Part shown: one piece after another, positions 24,986-34,779 of the stretch
How positions within the stretch are numbered: position 1 is the first letter of the stretch
How the letters are laid out: each line of letters starts with the position of its first letter
Assembly (NCBI GenBank): GCA_011523365.1
Contig: WTGY01000004.1
Location: 1 to 48,918 of the forward strand
Source: Caldilineaceae bacterium
GTDB taxonomy: Bacteria > Chloroflexota > Anaerolineae > Caldilineales > Caldilineaceae
Direction of reading: 5' to 3'
Length of the DNA stretch: 48,918 bases
Position numbers and translations under genes: made by a program
Notes under the pieces: generated by a model
Database searches by the model: none
What the model saw: the letters and a program-made list of their open reading frames with translations, nothing else
What the model was told of the DNA's origin: nothing

Positions 24986-26683
24986 GTGGCAGAACGACCG
25001 AAAGTTGAGATCGCTATCACCCAGCACACACTGTGGCAGGCGCTGACCGGGTCGGCCCCGCCGCAGACGCTCGCGCCCCGTCCCATCAGCTGCGCGGTCC
25101 TGGACAGCCGCGATGTCGAGGCAGGCTCTCTCTTCATCGCCTTCAGCGGCGCCCGCACTGACGGCCATAATTTTATCCGCCAGGCCCTGGCCGGTGGCGC
25201 CGAAGTGATAATCTGCGAAGAGCGGGGCCTTGACCAGTTGCACGACACCGGCGCCCAGCTGATCGACTGCCGCCAGCAGGAAGAAGGTGAAGAGGCGAAA
25301 GCGGAGATGGAACTCCTTGACCCCGGTCGCGCCGTCGCCTACATCGTCCCCGATGCCGGCGCGGCTCTGCAGGCTGCCGGCCTATTTCAGCGGCTGCACC
25401 GCACCCATCCCGATCTGCGCGTGGTCGGCGTGACCGGCAGCGTAGGCAAAACCAGCACAAAAGAGTTGACCGCATCGGTCCTCGCACAACGCTTCCGCAC
25501 CCATCACAACACCGGCAATCTCAACAGCGAACAGGGGCTGCCGCTGGCTCTCCTCGGCTTGCACACCGGCTATGAGCGCACCGTGTTGGAGATGGGAATG
25601 TACGATCTCGGGGAGATCCGCCTGCTCTGCAACCTGGCGCGGCCCCATATCGGCCTGGTGACCAATGTCGGCCCCACCCACCTTGAGCGGCTGGGCACGA
25701 TAGAACGGATCGCCCAGGCCAAAACCGAACTGGTAGAGGCTCTTCCCAGCGCGCAGAACGGAGGCGTAGCCGTCCTGAACCATGGCGACGGGCGCGTGCG
25801 CGCGATGGCGGCCGCCACCGATGCCCGGACCTTCTTCTATGGCCTCTCCCCTGAAGCGGACCTGTGGGCCGACGAAATCGAAAGCCTGGGCATGCAAGGC
25901 ATCCGCTTCCGCTTTCACTGCCGCCAGGATAACGGCCGCATCCACAGCCAGCGCCTGCAGGTGCCCCTCTTGGGTAGACATTCGGTCTATACGGCCCTCG
26001 GCGCGGCTGCCGTCGGCATCGTCAGCGGCCTGTCCTGGCAGGAAATCGGCGCCGGCCTGCAGCGGGCGCCGAGTCAATTGCGCCTTGTCGTGATGCCCGG
26101 CATCAACGGCAGCACCGTCATCGACGATACCTATAACGCCAGCCCAGTCAGTACCGTGGCTGCCCTCAATCTGCTGGACGACCTGTTCACCCGCCGCCAA
26201 ACGGGCGCGGGAATGAGGCCGAGAGCAGCGAAACAAACGCCGCAGTCCAATAACGGGCAGCATCGTGAACAGCAGCAGCTGCAACAAGGCAGCGGCGGAC
26301 GCCGCATCGCAATTCTCGGCGATATGAGAGAGCTTGGCACCTTCACGACCGAAGGGCACCAACAGGTCGGCGCCCATGCCGCCGGGGTAACCGATCTTCT
26401 CGTTACAGTCGGCGGATTGGGCCGTCTTATCGCCGACGAGGCCCGCAGAGCAGGCCTGTCTTCCCAAGCCGTGTACGAAGCCGGCGACTTTGAGACGGCC
26501 GTACGAATTCTGAAGGAATTGGCACAGCCGCAGGACCTACTGCTCGTCAAAGGCAGCCGTGCCGTGGGGATGGAACGCATTGTTCCCGAGATCACACAGC
26601 AGCCGGCAGCGGCCGCAGCGACTGACCCCGCCCGCCGCCCAGTGTCCGACAAAGGGGTCGGCGGCGGCCTCCTCGAAGGCTAA
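24986..26683 (+). CDS. murF: UDP-MurNAc-tripeptide-D-Ala-D-Ala ligase, GTG start
   Basis: MurF adds D-Ala-D-Ala to the UDP-MurNAc-tripeptide in an ATP-dependent step in the cytoplasm. The GTG start follows AAGGA by 10 bases; a longer frame overlapping ftsI is unlikely. The 565 aa product has the N-terminal domain ([18 protein letters not shown]), P-loop [13 protein letters not shown] (K155), [23 protein letters not shown] (about 380) and [11 protein letters not shown]. Two low-complexity insertions are visible, one Glu-rich and one Gln-rich before IAILGD. The last 18 codons include a palindromic repeat. The gene directly follows ftsI; murE, usually between them, is missing. Confidence 0.96.
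   Translation: MAERPKVEIAITQHTLWQALTGSAPPQTLAPRPISCAVLDSRDVEAGSLFIAFSGARTDGHNFIRQALAGGAEVIICEERGLDQLHDTGAQLIDCRQQEEGEEAKAEMELLDPGRAVAYIVPDAGAALQAAGLFQRLHRTHPDLRVVGVTGSVGKTSTKELTASVLAQRFRTHHNTGNLNSEQGLPLALLGLHTGYERTVLEMGMYDLGEIRLLCNLARPHIGLVTNVGPTHLERLGTIERIAQAKTELVEALPSAQNGGVAVLNHGDGRVRAMAAATDARTFFYGLSPEADLWADEIESLGMQGIRFRFHCRQDNGRIHSQRLQVPLLGRHSVYTALGAAAVGIVSGLSWQEIGAGLQRAPSQLRLVVMPGINGSTVIDDTYNASPVSTVAALNLLDDLFTRRQTGAGMRPRAAKQTPQSNNGQHREQQQLQQGSGGRRIAILGDMRELGTFTTEGHQQVGAHAAGVTDLLVTVGGLGRLIADEARRAGLSSQAVYEAGDFETAVRILKELAQPQDLLLVKGSRAVGMERIVPEITQQPAAAAATDPARRPVSDKGVGGGLLEG
26634..26665. repeat. Palindromic element copy at the murF 3' end
   Basis: The arms GCCGCC and GGCGGC enclose the 20-base loop CAGTGTCCGACAAAGGGGTC, identical at 15 of 20 positions to the loop at 22833-22852. 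It is translated in frame as the MurF tail ([12 protein letters not shown]). Confidence 0.65.
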
Positions 26684-26694
26684 GGGGCGCATAG

Positions 26695-27696
26695 ATGGAA
26701 TTCCCGCTGGTGCTCGGGACACTCAGCTTCTTTATCGCCGTGATCTGGGGACAGCCGCTGATCACCCTCCTCAAGCACTACCGAATCGGCAAACAGGTGC
26801 GCATGGAAGGACCGGACTCGCACCAGGAGAAGACCGGCACGCCGACGATGGGGGGACTGCTATTTGTGGTGCCTGTCCTCTTGATTACGGGGGCGCTCAA
26901 TCTGGCGGCTCTGCTCGGCTTCACCCTGATCGGCAAGAGTACACTGTTGCTCTTTTTCTGCCTGGCAGCGCACGCGACACTCGGCGCCGTCGATGACTGG
27001 CTCGGACTCCGCGGCAGGGGGAAGGGGATGTCGGCGCGGATGAAGAGCGGATTTCAGCTCATATTCGCAGCCATTATCGTCGGCATTCTCTATTACGGTC
27101 CGCCCGATCTCTACTATGTGGGCGTGCCCGGCATTCCGCAGTGGGTTTCGATCGGCTGGCTGTTCATCCCGGTGGGAATTTTGCTCATTATCGGTTTCAG
27201 TAATGCGGTAAATTTGACCGATGGACTGGACAGCCTGGCGGGAAGCATCAGCGGCATTGCGTTTGCCAGCTACGGGCTGATTGCCTTCCTGCAGGGGCAG
27301 ACCTATTTGGCGGCATTCTGTTTCACGATGGTGGGAGCGCTGTTTGCATTTCTCTGGTTCAATGCCCACCCGGCACAGGTGTTCATGGGTGACACCGGCA
27401 GCCTGGCTTTGGGCGCAACGCTGGCATTGGTGGCGCTGATGACCGGTCAATGGTTGCTGCTGCCGGTGGTCGGGTTCGTCTTTGTCGCCGAAACGGTCTC
27501 CGTACTGTTGCAGGTGGCGTCTGCAAAGTTCAGCCGCCGCTACCTGGGCCGCGATATCCGCCTGTTCAAGATGACTCCCATTCACCATCACTTTGAGTTG
27601 CTGGGGTGGAGTGAAACACAGGTCAAAGAGAGATTCTGGATTGTCGGTGTGCTGAGTGGCATGTTGGGGGTGGCCCTGGCGCTATGGAACGGGTGA
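26695..27696 (+). CDS. mraY: Phospho-N-acetylmuramoyl-pentapeptide-transferase
   Basis: MraY transfers phospho-MurNAc-pentapeptide to undecaprenyl phosphate, making lipid I in the inner membrane. The 333 aa product has about ten hydrophobic segments. Family motifs are KTGTPTMGG, the DD of [18 protein letters not shown] (catalytic Asp), [10 protein letters not shown] and the histidine motif [18 protein letters not shown] lies 7 bases before the ATG. It starts 11 bases after murF, so the two are surely in one transcript. Confidence 0.98.
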   Translation: MEFPLVLGTLSFFIAVIWGQPLITLLKHYRIGKQVRMEGPDSHQEKTGTPTMGGLLFVVPVLLITGALNLAALLGFTLIGKSTLLLFFCLAAHATLGAVDDWLGLRGRGKGMSARMKSGFQLIFAAIIVGILYYGPPDLYYVGVPGIPQWVSIGWLFIPVGILLIIGFSNAVNLTDGLDSLAGSISGIAFASYGLIAFLQGQTYLAAFCFTMVGALFAFLWFNAHPAQVFMGDTGSLALGATLALVALMTGQWLLLPVVGFVFVAETVSVLLQVASAKFSRRYLGRDIRLFKMTPIHHHFELLGWSETQVKERFWIVGVLSGMLGVALALWNG

Positions 27697-27820
27697 CCGC
27701 CGTCTGCATCCGTTTCAAGCCGGCGGCGCTTCGATTCCTGGCGGCCGGATTTAGGTCCCTCGTAATCGCCGGAGGACAAAGGGTTGACCGGAAACCGGCT
27801 GCCGGAAGGAGAACGATACC

Positions 27821-29371
27821 ATGATTGCCAACGCCAAAGAGTTTAACTTCGAAAAACGCAATGTCGTCATCCTGGGGATGGGCCGCCAAGGACTGGCTCT
27901 GGCCCGCTTCTTTACCGCGGCAGGCGCAAACGTAACCATCAGCGATGTCGCGCCCGAGCAAGAGCTGGCCGAGGAGTTGGAGCAGTTGGGTGATCTGCCG
28001 GTAGCGCTTGCTCTGGGCGGTCATCCTGCCAACCTGCTGGATGACTGCGATCTGCTCTGCCTCAGCGGCGGCGTGCGGCTGCAAACACCGCTGGTGCAGG
28101 ATGCCATTCGACGCGGCATCCCTCTGAGCAATGACAGCCTGCTCACGATGCAGCTGGCCCCCTGCCCTGTCATCGCCATCACCGGCAGCAGCGGCAAGAC
28201 AACAACGACTACGCTGGTCGGAGAAATGTTGCAGGCGACCGTTGATGACGCCCGTACCGTCCACGTCGGCGGCAATATCGGCAGGCCGCTGCTGGACCGC
28301 CTCGGCGAAATCCGGGAAGATGACATGATGGTGCTGGAGCTGAGCAGCTTTCAGCTTGAGCTGTTCGACCCGAAAGTCGCCTATGGATCGCTCGACCAGC
28401 TCGGCCCGGACGTGGCCGCTATTCTCAATATTACGCCCAATCATCTCGACCGGCATCCATCGATGGCCGACTATGTCCAGGCGAAGTCCAACCTCCTGCG
28501 CAATCTGAAGCCGGCCAGCGTAGTGGTCCTCAACGCCGATGATCCGGTCGCCAGCCGCATGGCCGGCTGGGATGATGTCGCTGAGCCGGTCCCGCCCGAA
28601 TGGGAACTGGACTCCCTCCTGGCGCAATGCCGTTCCGTCCTAGGCAAAAACCGGCGGGTCATTCCCTTTTCCACCTCCTCCAGCCGGACCCGGCGCACGT
28701 CGCTGCACAGTTCCGGGACCCGGCCGCGGCCGGCCACCGGCGCCTGGGCAGCCGAAACGAATGAAGACCTGCTCTTCGAAGGCCGACCTTTCTGCCGCCG
28801 CTCCGATGTACGGCTGCGCGGCGAGCACAATATCTCCAACCTGCTGGCCGCGGCCGCCGTCAGCGGCGCGGCCGGCGCATCCGAACTGGCAATGGGACGC
28901 GTTGCCCGCTCTTTTGCCGGCGTACCGCACAGGCTGGAGGAGATGCGGCCCAAGGACAACGTCGTATGGATTAATGACAGCATCGCAACCGCGCCCGAAC
29001 GGGCCGTCGCCGGGCTCCAGGTCTTCCCCCCCGGCGCGCAGACGCTTATTCTCCTGGCCGGAGGCAAAGACAAGAATCTGCCTTGGGATACCTTCGCCGA
29101 CGAGGTCCTGGACCGGGTCCAATGCCTGATCGGGTTCGGAGAAGCGGGGTCGATGATCGCCGACAAGGTCAGGGAACGGGCTTCGTTCCGGCGCATCTCC
29201 GCCCCTTGCTGTGCCGTTGTAAAGCGTCTTGACGAGGCCGTCGTCCTGGCTAAACAGACAGCGACGCCCGGTACGGTGGTGCTCTTTTCCCCGGGTGGCA
29301 CCAGTTACGATGCCTACAAGAATTTCGAACAACGCGGAGACCATTTCCGCAACCTGGTGGCCCGTGGCTAA
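27821..29371 (+). CDS. murD: UDP-MurNAc-L-Ala-D-Glu ligase
   Basis: MurD adds D-glutamate to UDP-MurNAc-L-Ala using ATP. The 516 aa product is longer than the roughly 440 of E. coli. It has the Rossmann start [18 protein letters not shown]-loop [11 protein letters not shown] (K126), [29 protein letters not shown] and the C-terminal [20 protein letters not shown]. The usual NDSKATN motif reads NDSIATAPE, losing its Lys. An Arg/Ser-rich insertion of about 40 residues lies near 285-330, with GC-rich DNA. AAGGAG lies 9 bases before the ATG. Confidence 0.96.
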   Translation: MIANAKEFNFEKRNVVILGMGRQGLALARFFTAAGANVTISDVAPEQELAEELEQLGDLPVALALGGHPANLLDDCDLLCLSGGVRLQTPLVQDAIRRGIPLSNDSLLTMQLAPCPVIAITGSSGKTTTTTLVGEMLQATVDDARTVHVGGNIGRPLLDRLGEIREDDMMVLELSSFQLELFDPKVAYGSLDQLGPDVAAILNITPNHLDRHPSMADYVQAKSNLLRNLKPASVVVLNADDPVASRMAGWDDVAEPVPPEWELDSLLAQCRSVLGKNRRVIPFSTSSSRTRRTSLHSSGTRPRPATGAWAAETNEDLLFEGRPFCRRSDVRLRGEHNISNLLAAAAVSGAAGASELAMGRVARSFAGVPHRLEEMRPKDNVVWINDSIATAPERAVAGLQVFPPGAQTLILLAGGKDKNLPWDTFADEVLDRVQCLIGFGEAGSMIADKVRERASFRRISAPCCAVVKRLDEAVVLAKQTATPGTVVLFSPGGTSYDAYKNFEQRGDHFRNLVARG

Positions 29372-29428
29372 CGGCAACCGCGCTCTGCCGGCCTCCTGCA
29401 CGTTGCCGCAGAAGTCAAAGGAATGACA

Positions 29429-30802
29429 ATGGCGCTTCAGGTCAGTCAAGCCAAACAGATCGGTAGGTTCGGGACTAGCGTCGATTGGGCGCTGGCCACC
29501 GTCCTGACCTGCCTGATTCTGTTCGGGTCTGTCATGGTCTTCAGCGCCAGCTATCCCTGGGCGCTGGAAAACCAGGTATCCCCCTTCTATTACGTACTGC
29601 TGCAGTTGCGCTGGCTGGGGGTCGGCCTGGTGGCGCTGGTCGGCGCCGCAATTGTCCCCTACCGCATCTGGGAACGGTGGAGCATACCACTGATGGCCAT
29701 AGGGCTGATCTCCCTGATTGCAGTCATCTTTCTGGGCGAAAGCCGTTTCGGCGCAACCCGTGCCTTCCCCGGCGGCCGCGTTCAGCCCAGTGAGCCGGTG
29801 AAAGTGATCGTGCTCATCTACATCAGCACCTGGCTGGCCAGCAAAGGCGATCGAATTAAGGATATCAACTACGGCCTGATTCCCTTCGGCGTGCTCATGG
29901 GGATCGTGACCGGGCTCATCGTGGCGCAACCGGATATCAGTACCACGATTCTGATTGTTGCCACCGCGCTGATCATCTTCTTTCTCGCCGGCGCCGAGCT
30001 GAAACAGCTTATCCTGGGCGGGTTTGTGGCCGCCGTCACCTTCTGGCTGGTGATAACCCGCAACAGCTATGCCAGCCGCCGCGTCAGTGCACTGCTTGAA
30101 TCGATCCAGTCTCCCCTGAACAGCTCCGAATGGCAGATCCGCGAAGCCAGCCAGGCCATCGTCAAAGGAGGCCCGCTTGGCGTGGGGCTGGGCAACAGTA
30201 CCGAAAAGTTGCCCGGAAATCTGCCCCTGAGCTGGTCGGACAATATCTTTGCAGTCATCGGCGAGGAGATGGGGCTGCTGGGTACGCTGCTGGTGATCCT
30301 CCTCTTCACACTCTTTGTCTATCGAGGCCTGCGCATCGCCAGTGAATCGACTGATATCTTCGGCTCCCTCCTGGCAGTGGGCATCACCGCCCTTATCATC
30401 CTGCAGGCCATTATTCACATCGCGGTCGCGGTGGCCGTCGCGCCCCCCACCGGCGTAACACTACCGTTTGTCAGCTTTGGCGGCAGTTCTCTGGTTACGT
30501 CCATGGGTGCCGCCGGCATACTGCTGAACATCAGCCGCTATCGCGGTCAGCCTCCGCCCCCCGCGTCCCGACGCGGCGAAGACGGCGGCCGCCGTCACCC
30601 CTCGGCGGGCGACCGGATTCGCGGCGGACTGGCCAGCGCTTTTGGCTCAAACAAATCCGGGGCATCCTCTGGCCCCCCAGGGCAGACAGCCCATGCGCCT
30701 TCTAATTTCGGGTGGTGGAACCGGGGGACACGTATATCCGGCTCTCGCCGTCGTCGAACAACTGCGAATCAACGCGCTGACCGCCGCGACCGCTCAGGGT
30801 AA
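29429..30802 (+). CDS. ftsW: Septal peptidoglycan glycosyltransferase (SEDS)
   Basis: FtsW polymerises lipid II at the septum with FtsI. It is 457 aa from the second ATG; the first, two codons earlier, directly abuts AAAGGA. Ten hydrophobic segments, FPGGRVQPSEPVKV, VAQPDISTTI, the GLGNSTEKLPGNLPL loop with the catalytic Asp region, EEMGLLG and PPTGVTLPFVSFGGSSL are present. After the last membrane segment (about 385) an Arg/Pro/Gly-rich cytoplasmic tail of about 70 residues follows. Its final 110 bases overlap murG in another frame, an unusually long overlap. Confidence 0.96.
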   Translation: MALQVSQAKQIGRFGTSVDWALATVLTCLILFGSVMVFSASYPWALENQVSPFYYVLLQLRWLGVGLVALVGAAIVPYRIWERWSIPLMAIGLISLIAVIFLGESRFGATRAFPGGRVQPSEPVKVIVLIYISTWLASKGDRIKDINYGLIPFGVLMGIVTGLIVAQPDISTTILIVATALIIFFLAGAELKQLILGGFVAAVTFWLVITRNSYASRRVSALLESIQSPLNSSEWQIREASQAIVKGGPLGVGLGNSTEKLPGNLPLSWSDNIFAVIGEEMGLLGTLLVILLFTLFVYRGLRIASESTDIFGSLLAVGITALIILQAIIHIAVAVAVAPPTGVTLPFVSFGGSSLVTSMGAAGILLNISRYRGQPPPPASRRGEDGGRRHPSAGDRIRGGLASAFGSNKSGASSGPPGQTAHAPSNFGWWNRGTRISGSRRRRTTANQRADRRDRSG

Positions 30803-31835
30803 CCCTGCCCTGCTGTGGCTGGGGAGCCGGACCGGCATTGAGCACCCTCTCGTGCAGGAGGCTGGCATCCCCTTCCACGACATTCAAAGCGGCGCGCTGC
30901 GAGGACGCAATCCATTCATGGCCTCACGCAATCTGGCCAAAGTGCTGGCGGGCATCAGCCAGGCTTTGCAGATTCTCGAAGATTTCCGGCCGCAGGCATG
31001 CCTTGCCACCGGCGGCTATGTCATGGCGCCGGTCGCCATAGCCTGTCGGATGCGCTCGGTGCCGGTCATGATCTACCTGCCGGACATGACCCCAGGGCTG
31101 GCGGTGCGCTGGCTCAGCCGCCTGGCCCAGCGGGTCGCTGTCAGCTTCCCCGAGGTGGCCGGCTTCTTCGGCCAGAAGGCGGTGGTCACCGGTTACCCTG
31201 TGCGCGCCGGACTGCTCAACGCGCTTGAGGACAGGCAGGCAGCCCGGCAGAAGCTGACCCGGAAACTGGGGCTGGACCTGGAGGATCGACTTCCTCTGCT
31301 GCTCGTCTTCGGCGGCAGCCAGGGCGCGCGCACCATCAACCGCGCCGTCTGGCAGGCCGCACCGGCCCTGTTGCCCGCCTGCCAGATTCTGCACGTCATC
31401 GGGACGCGCGACTGGCCCCTGCTGGAACAGGAAGGGCCGGCACTGTGGGATAGCCCACTGGCCTACCGCTATCATCCCGTCGCCTATCTGCACGAGGAGA
31501 TGGCCTGGGCGCTCGCCAGCGCCGACCTGGCGGTCGCCCGTGCCGGGGCCAGCGTGCTGGCCGAATTTCCGCTGGCGCACCTGCCGTCGGTACTCGCGCC
31601 TCTGCCCGGCGCCGGCTCCCACCAGCGCCCCAATGCACAGAAGCTGGCCGAATCCGGCGGCACGATCATCATCGAGGACGGGCAGCTGGCGCAGAGGCTG
31701 GAACCGACCATCGCGGCGCTGCTGGCCGATGAAAGTCGACGGCAGGCTATGGGCGCGGCGGTCTGCGCCCTGGCCCGGCCCCAGGCCGCAGACAATATCG
31801 TACGCGAACTTCAGCGGCTCGTAGCCCATGGCTAG
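30693..31835 (+). CDS. murG: Lipid II synthase (GlcNAc transferase)
   Basis: MurG transfers GlcNAc from UDP-GlcNAc to lipid I on the inner membrane face, giving lipid II. It is 380 aa from ATG at 30693, which gives the family start MRLLISGGGTGGHVYPALA; a GTG- or TTG-type extension upstream is not needed. TGGYVMAP, LLVFGGSQGARTIN, ARAGASVLAEF and GSHQRPNAQKL are recognisable. The usual QNAVPG segment reads YLPDMTPGLA, a variant I associate with Chloroflexi-type MurG. The start overlaps the ftsW end by 110 bases. Confidence 0.96.
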   Translation: MRLLISGGGTGGHVYPALAVVEQLRINALTAATAQGNPALLWLGSRTGIEHPLVQEAGIPFHDIQSGALRGRNPFMASRNLAKVLAGISQALQILEDFRPQACLATGGYVMAPVAIACRMRSVPVMIYLPDMTPGLAVRWLSRLAQRVAVSFPEVAGFFGQKAVVTGYPVRAGLLNALEDRQAARQKLTRKLGLDLEDRLPLLLVFGGSQGARTINRAVWQAAPALLPACQILHVIGTRDWPLLEQEGPALWDSPLAYRYHPVAYLHEEMAWALASADLAVARAGASVLAEFPLAHLPSVLAPLPGAGSHQRPNAQKLAESGGTIIIEDGQLAQRLEPTIAALLADESRRQAMGAAVCALARPQAADNIVRELQRLVAHG

Positions 31836-31941
31836 TAGAGTTCACCGGCCCCCGGGGTTGTGGGCTGCGACGATGAAGAGTGACTGTAAAGCAGGCGGGC
31901 AGACCCAGAGGACGCCCTACCAATAGGATGAAAGCACAAAA

Positions 31942-32619
31942 ATGAGTGAATCTACGCCAGGCACAGTCGCATTTGTATTCTACGTCCTCCTATTTGCTTG
32001 GGTCGGCTTCCGGCGGGGGCTGTTCAGAGAACTGTTGGTGCTGGCCGTCTCGGTGGGGGGCTTCTTCCTGCTGCAACAAAACCAGGGCCTGGCCCTGGAA
32101 ATCGTCAGACAGGTGTTGGGGATCGTCTTCGGTGTCGTCAGTGTGGGCGCAAAGTTCCTGGCCTCGCTGCGCTCAGGCAACGCGGGGGGAAATGGCGAAC
32201 CGGTCTACACGCTCGGCCCCTCGGACTGGCTCTCCGATGCAGACCAGCCGACCGTATCATTTCTCGTCTGGGCGGGGCTGCTGCTCTTTACCTACCTGCT
32301 GACCAATAAGGCGATCCCTGACAGCCTGAGTACATCCGGTCTGCTCGCGGCTATTCTCGGCGTTGGCAACGGACTGTTCTACATTCCTACTTTTGCGCCG
32401 CGGTTGATCGACTTCATCCCGGAGGTCGGGGTTGCCTCGGTCTCATCCCCCGGCACAGGGATGGAGGGGCTTCTGCAGAGCGTGACCGACATGATGCACT
32501 CCGGGTTTGGCGATCTCTGGGTGGCATTGGGGCCGCAACAGCCCATCCTGGCCGCGATTGCGTTGACGGTGCTGCTCGTGGCGGTGATCAGCACCCTGCG
32601 CCGCGGCGGCCAGACCTGA
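31942..32619 (+). CDS. CvpA-like membrane protein 1
   Basis: This 225 aa membrane protein has an N-terminal pair of hydrophobic helices around GFRRGLFRELLVLAVSVGGF, the pattern of CvpA-family proteins. A Gly-rich loop, two further central segments (about 105-125 and 133-150) and a last transmembrane helix near 200-217 ending in basic residues follow. CvpA-family proteins are poorly understood and have been linked to envelope integrity. It lies 106 bases after murG and 68 before a second similar gene. The family assignment is moderate and the function unknown. Confidence 0.65.
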   Translation: MSESTPGTVAFVFYVLLFAWVGFRRGLFRELLVLAVSVGGFFLLQQNQGLALEIVRQVLGIVFGVVSVGAKFLASLRSGNAGGNGEPVYTLGPSDWLSDADQPTVSFLVWAGLLLFTYLLTNKAIPDSLSTSGLLAAILGVGNGLFYIPTFAPRLIDFIPEVGVASVSSPGTGMEGLLQSVTDMMHSGFGDLWVALGPQQPILAAIALTVLLVAVISTLRRGGQT

Positions 32620-32687
32620 TCGTGTGCAAACCGGGCCATGCTGCGGCAAACCACCATCCGCGCAACACGTCTGACTACTGAACCGTT

Positions 32688-33233
32688 ATGGGTCTGATCG
32701 AAGTTTACTTTGGGTCTATCGCCGGCATCATTACAATGATTGGCCTTGCCCAGGGCTATGCGCGCGAACTGGGCAGATCCATGATTATAATCGTCGCCAT
32801 CTTCCTGCTGCTCTACGTCCAGGATCGTCTCAATCCGATCCTGGACAGTGTGTGGCGCATGGTATTCTCGGCAGAGAATGTCGGCGCCCAGCAGCTGTTC
32901 CTGAGTAACTTCTACCTCGTCACCTTTGTCGTTATCATCTTTGCCGGCTATGCCGGACGGGTCATTACTTTCAGCGGTCAGCAATGGCCGATGCCCCAGG
33001 GCGCAGTTCTCAGTTGCCTGGTCGGCGCAGTCAACGGCTACCTTATCAGTGGCAGCCTCTGGTATTACCAGCACATCTACGGGTACCCGCTCGCTAACCT
33101 GGGATGGATTAACCCGGACCTGTCGCCGATCGCTACTGAGCTGGTGCGTTATCTGCCCCAGAATATCATGCCGTCACCGACGCCGTGGGTGATTCCCATC
33201 GCAATCCTGCTGCTGATGCGGGTGCGCGGATGA
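32688..33233 (+). CDS. CvpA-like membrane protein 2
   Basis: The 181 aa product has four predicted membrane segments (about 8-20, 30-45, 75-92, 105-125) and a C-terminal hydrophobic stretch. The start GLAQGYARELGRSMIIIVAI and the later GAVNGYLISGSLWYY are CvpA-like. It is probably a paralogue or partner of the preceding gene. It ends 31 bases before murC, after a short run of ATGAGG-type repeats (33229-33262). The function is unknown; context suggests an envelope role. Confidence 0.62.
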   Translation: MGLIEVYFGSIAGIITMIGLAQGYARELGRSMIIIVAIFLLLYVQDRLNPILDSVWRMVFSAENVGAQQLFLSNFYLVTFVVIIFAGYAGRVITFSGQQWPMPQGAVLSCLVGAVNGYLISGSLWYYQHIYGYPLANLGWINPDLSPIATELVRYLPQNIMPSPTPWVIPIAILLLMRVRG

Positions 33234-33264
33234 GGGTGCAAATATGAGGATACAAGGATGAGAG

Positions 33265-34779
33265 ATGCACGCGCCCCGGCAGGAGAGTGGCGCAGCCATG
33301 GAGGCAGCGATGCCGGTTGACAGCTGGCAGAAGCGGTTACAGACGGCACTGGACCCGTCCCTGCCCGCGAGTGGTGGGGACGACACGCCTCCGCGCGTGC
33401 ATCTGATCGGGATAGGCGGTGCAGGCCTCTCCCCCATCGCCCACGTTCTCCTGGAACAGGGATTACACGTCAGCGGCAGCGACCGCCAGGAGAGCGAGCG
33501 CACACGCCGGCTGGCTGCCGCCGGCGCGACAATCTTCGGGCGCCAGGGCGCGGCCGCAGAGCTCAGCCTGCTGCCCGAGCGGGAACGACCGGACGTGGTC
33601 CTGATCAGTAGCGCCATTGACGAGACCAACCGTGAGCGCCAGACCGCGCAGAGGCTGGGGATTCCGGTCGTCAGGCGCGAGTCCTTTCTGCGGCCGCTGC
33701 TGGCCGGCCGCGACGTCATCGCAGTCTCCGGCACGCATGGTAAGAGCACGACGACCTCCATGATCGTGCAGTCGCTGCATGACAGCGGCTGTGACGCAGG
33801 CTATATCATCGGCGCCGACCTGCCCGGGTTCGGCAACGCCCACGCCGGCACCGCCCGCGCCTTCGTGATCGAAGCCGACGAGTATGACCGCATGTTCCAT
33901 GGGTTGACGCCGATGGCGGCGGTCGTGACCAATGTGGAGTGGGACCACCCCGACTGCTATCCGACGCCGTCCAGCTTTGTCGACGCTTTCCGTCAGTTTG
34001 TTGCGCAGGTGCGCGCCGAAGGATGCGTCGTCTCCTGCGGGGACGACGCCGGCGCGGAGTCGTTGCGCACAGAACGCCCAGCCGGAGGCGGCCCGGCCTG
34101 GCTGACCTATGGACTGCGGGAAGGGTGCGACGTGCACGCCGCCGGTGAGACGGTCGAAACGGGCGGGGGCTATGCCGCAGCAGTCCACAGTGAAGGGGAG
34201 TCGATCGGACGTTTGCAGCTGCAGGCGCCGGGTATCCACAACCTGCGCAACGCCCTGGCCGCGCTTACCGTCGCCCGCCGCTTCGGCGTGCCGGCTGCAC
34301 AGGCTCTGGCCAGTTTGCACCAATACACCGGTATTGGCCGGCGTTTTGAACTGAAGGGAACGCGGGGAGGTGTGACGGTCATCGACGACTACGCCCATCA
34401 CCCCACTGAAATCCAGGCAACCCTGGCCGCGGCCCGCAGCCGCTTCGGCGAGCGGCGTATCTGGGCCGTTTTTCAGCCGCATACGTTCAGCCGCACCAGG
34501 GCGATGCTGCACAAGATCGCTTGCAGCTTCGACAACGCCGATACAGTACTGGTCACCGATATCTACGCCGCCCGGGAGAGCGGCGACAATGCCATGGCCG
34601 CCGCCGAGGTCGCGGCCGCCAGCCATCACCCTTCAATCCGTCACAGCGGCGGCATCGAGGAGACGAGCTCGCTTCTCCACGACGAAGTCACCGCCGGCGA
34701 CGTCGTCCTGACTCTGGGCGCAGGCACCAGCCACCGCATCGGCGAAACACTGCTGGAGAGACTGGGAACCGATGGCTGA
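33265..34779 (+). CDS. murC: UDP-MurNAc-L-alanine ligase
   Basis: MurC adds L-alanine to UDP-MurNAc, the first peptide-bond step of the stem peptide. The 504 aa product has VHLIGIGGAGLSPIA (nucleotide-binding start), P-loop SGTHGKSTTTS (K160), EADEYDRMF, TNVEWDHPDCY, HNLRNALAALT and DDYAHHPTEI. AAGGA is 6 bases before the ATG. About 43 residues precede the Rossmann fold, so a later start (M12 or M16) is possible. Its last 8 bases overlap the next gene. Confidence 0.97.
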   Translation: MHAPRQESGAAMEAAMPVDSWQKRLQTALDPSLPASGGDDTPPRVHLIGIGGAGLSPIAHVLLEQGLHVSGSDRQESERTRRLAAAGATIFGRQGAAAELSLLPERERPDVVLISSAIDETNRERQTAQRLGIPVVRRESFLRPLLAGRDVIAVSGTHGKSTTTSMIVQSLHDSGCDAGYIIGADLPGFGNAHAGTARAFVIEADEYDRMFHGLTPMAAVVTNVEWDHPDCYPTPSSFVDAFRQFVAQVRAEGCVVSCGDDAGAESLRTERPAGGGPAWLTYGLREGCDVHAAGETVETGGGYAAAVHSEGESIGRLQLQAPGIHNLRNALAALTVARRFGVPAAQALASLHQYTGIGRRFELKGTRGGVTVIDDYAHHPTEIQATLAAARSRFGERRIWAVFQPHTFSRTRAMLHKIACSFDNADTVLVTDIYAARESGDNAMAAAEVAAASHHPSIRHSGGIEETSSLLHDEVTAGDVVLTLGAGTSHRIGETLLERLGTDG

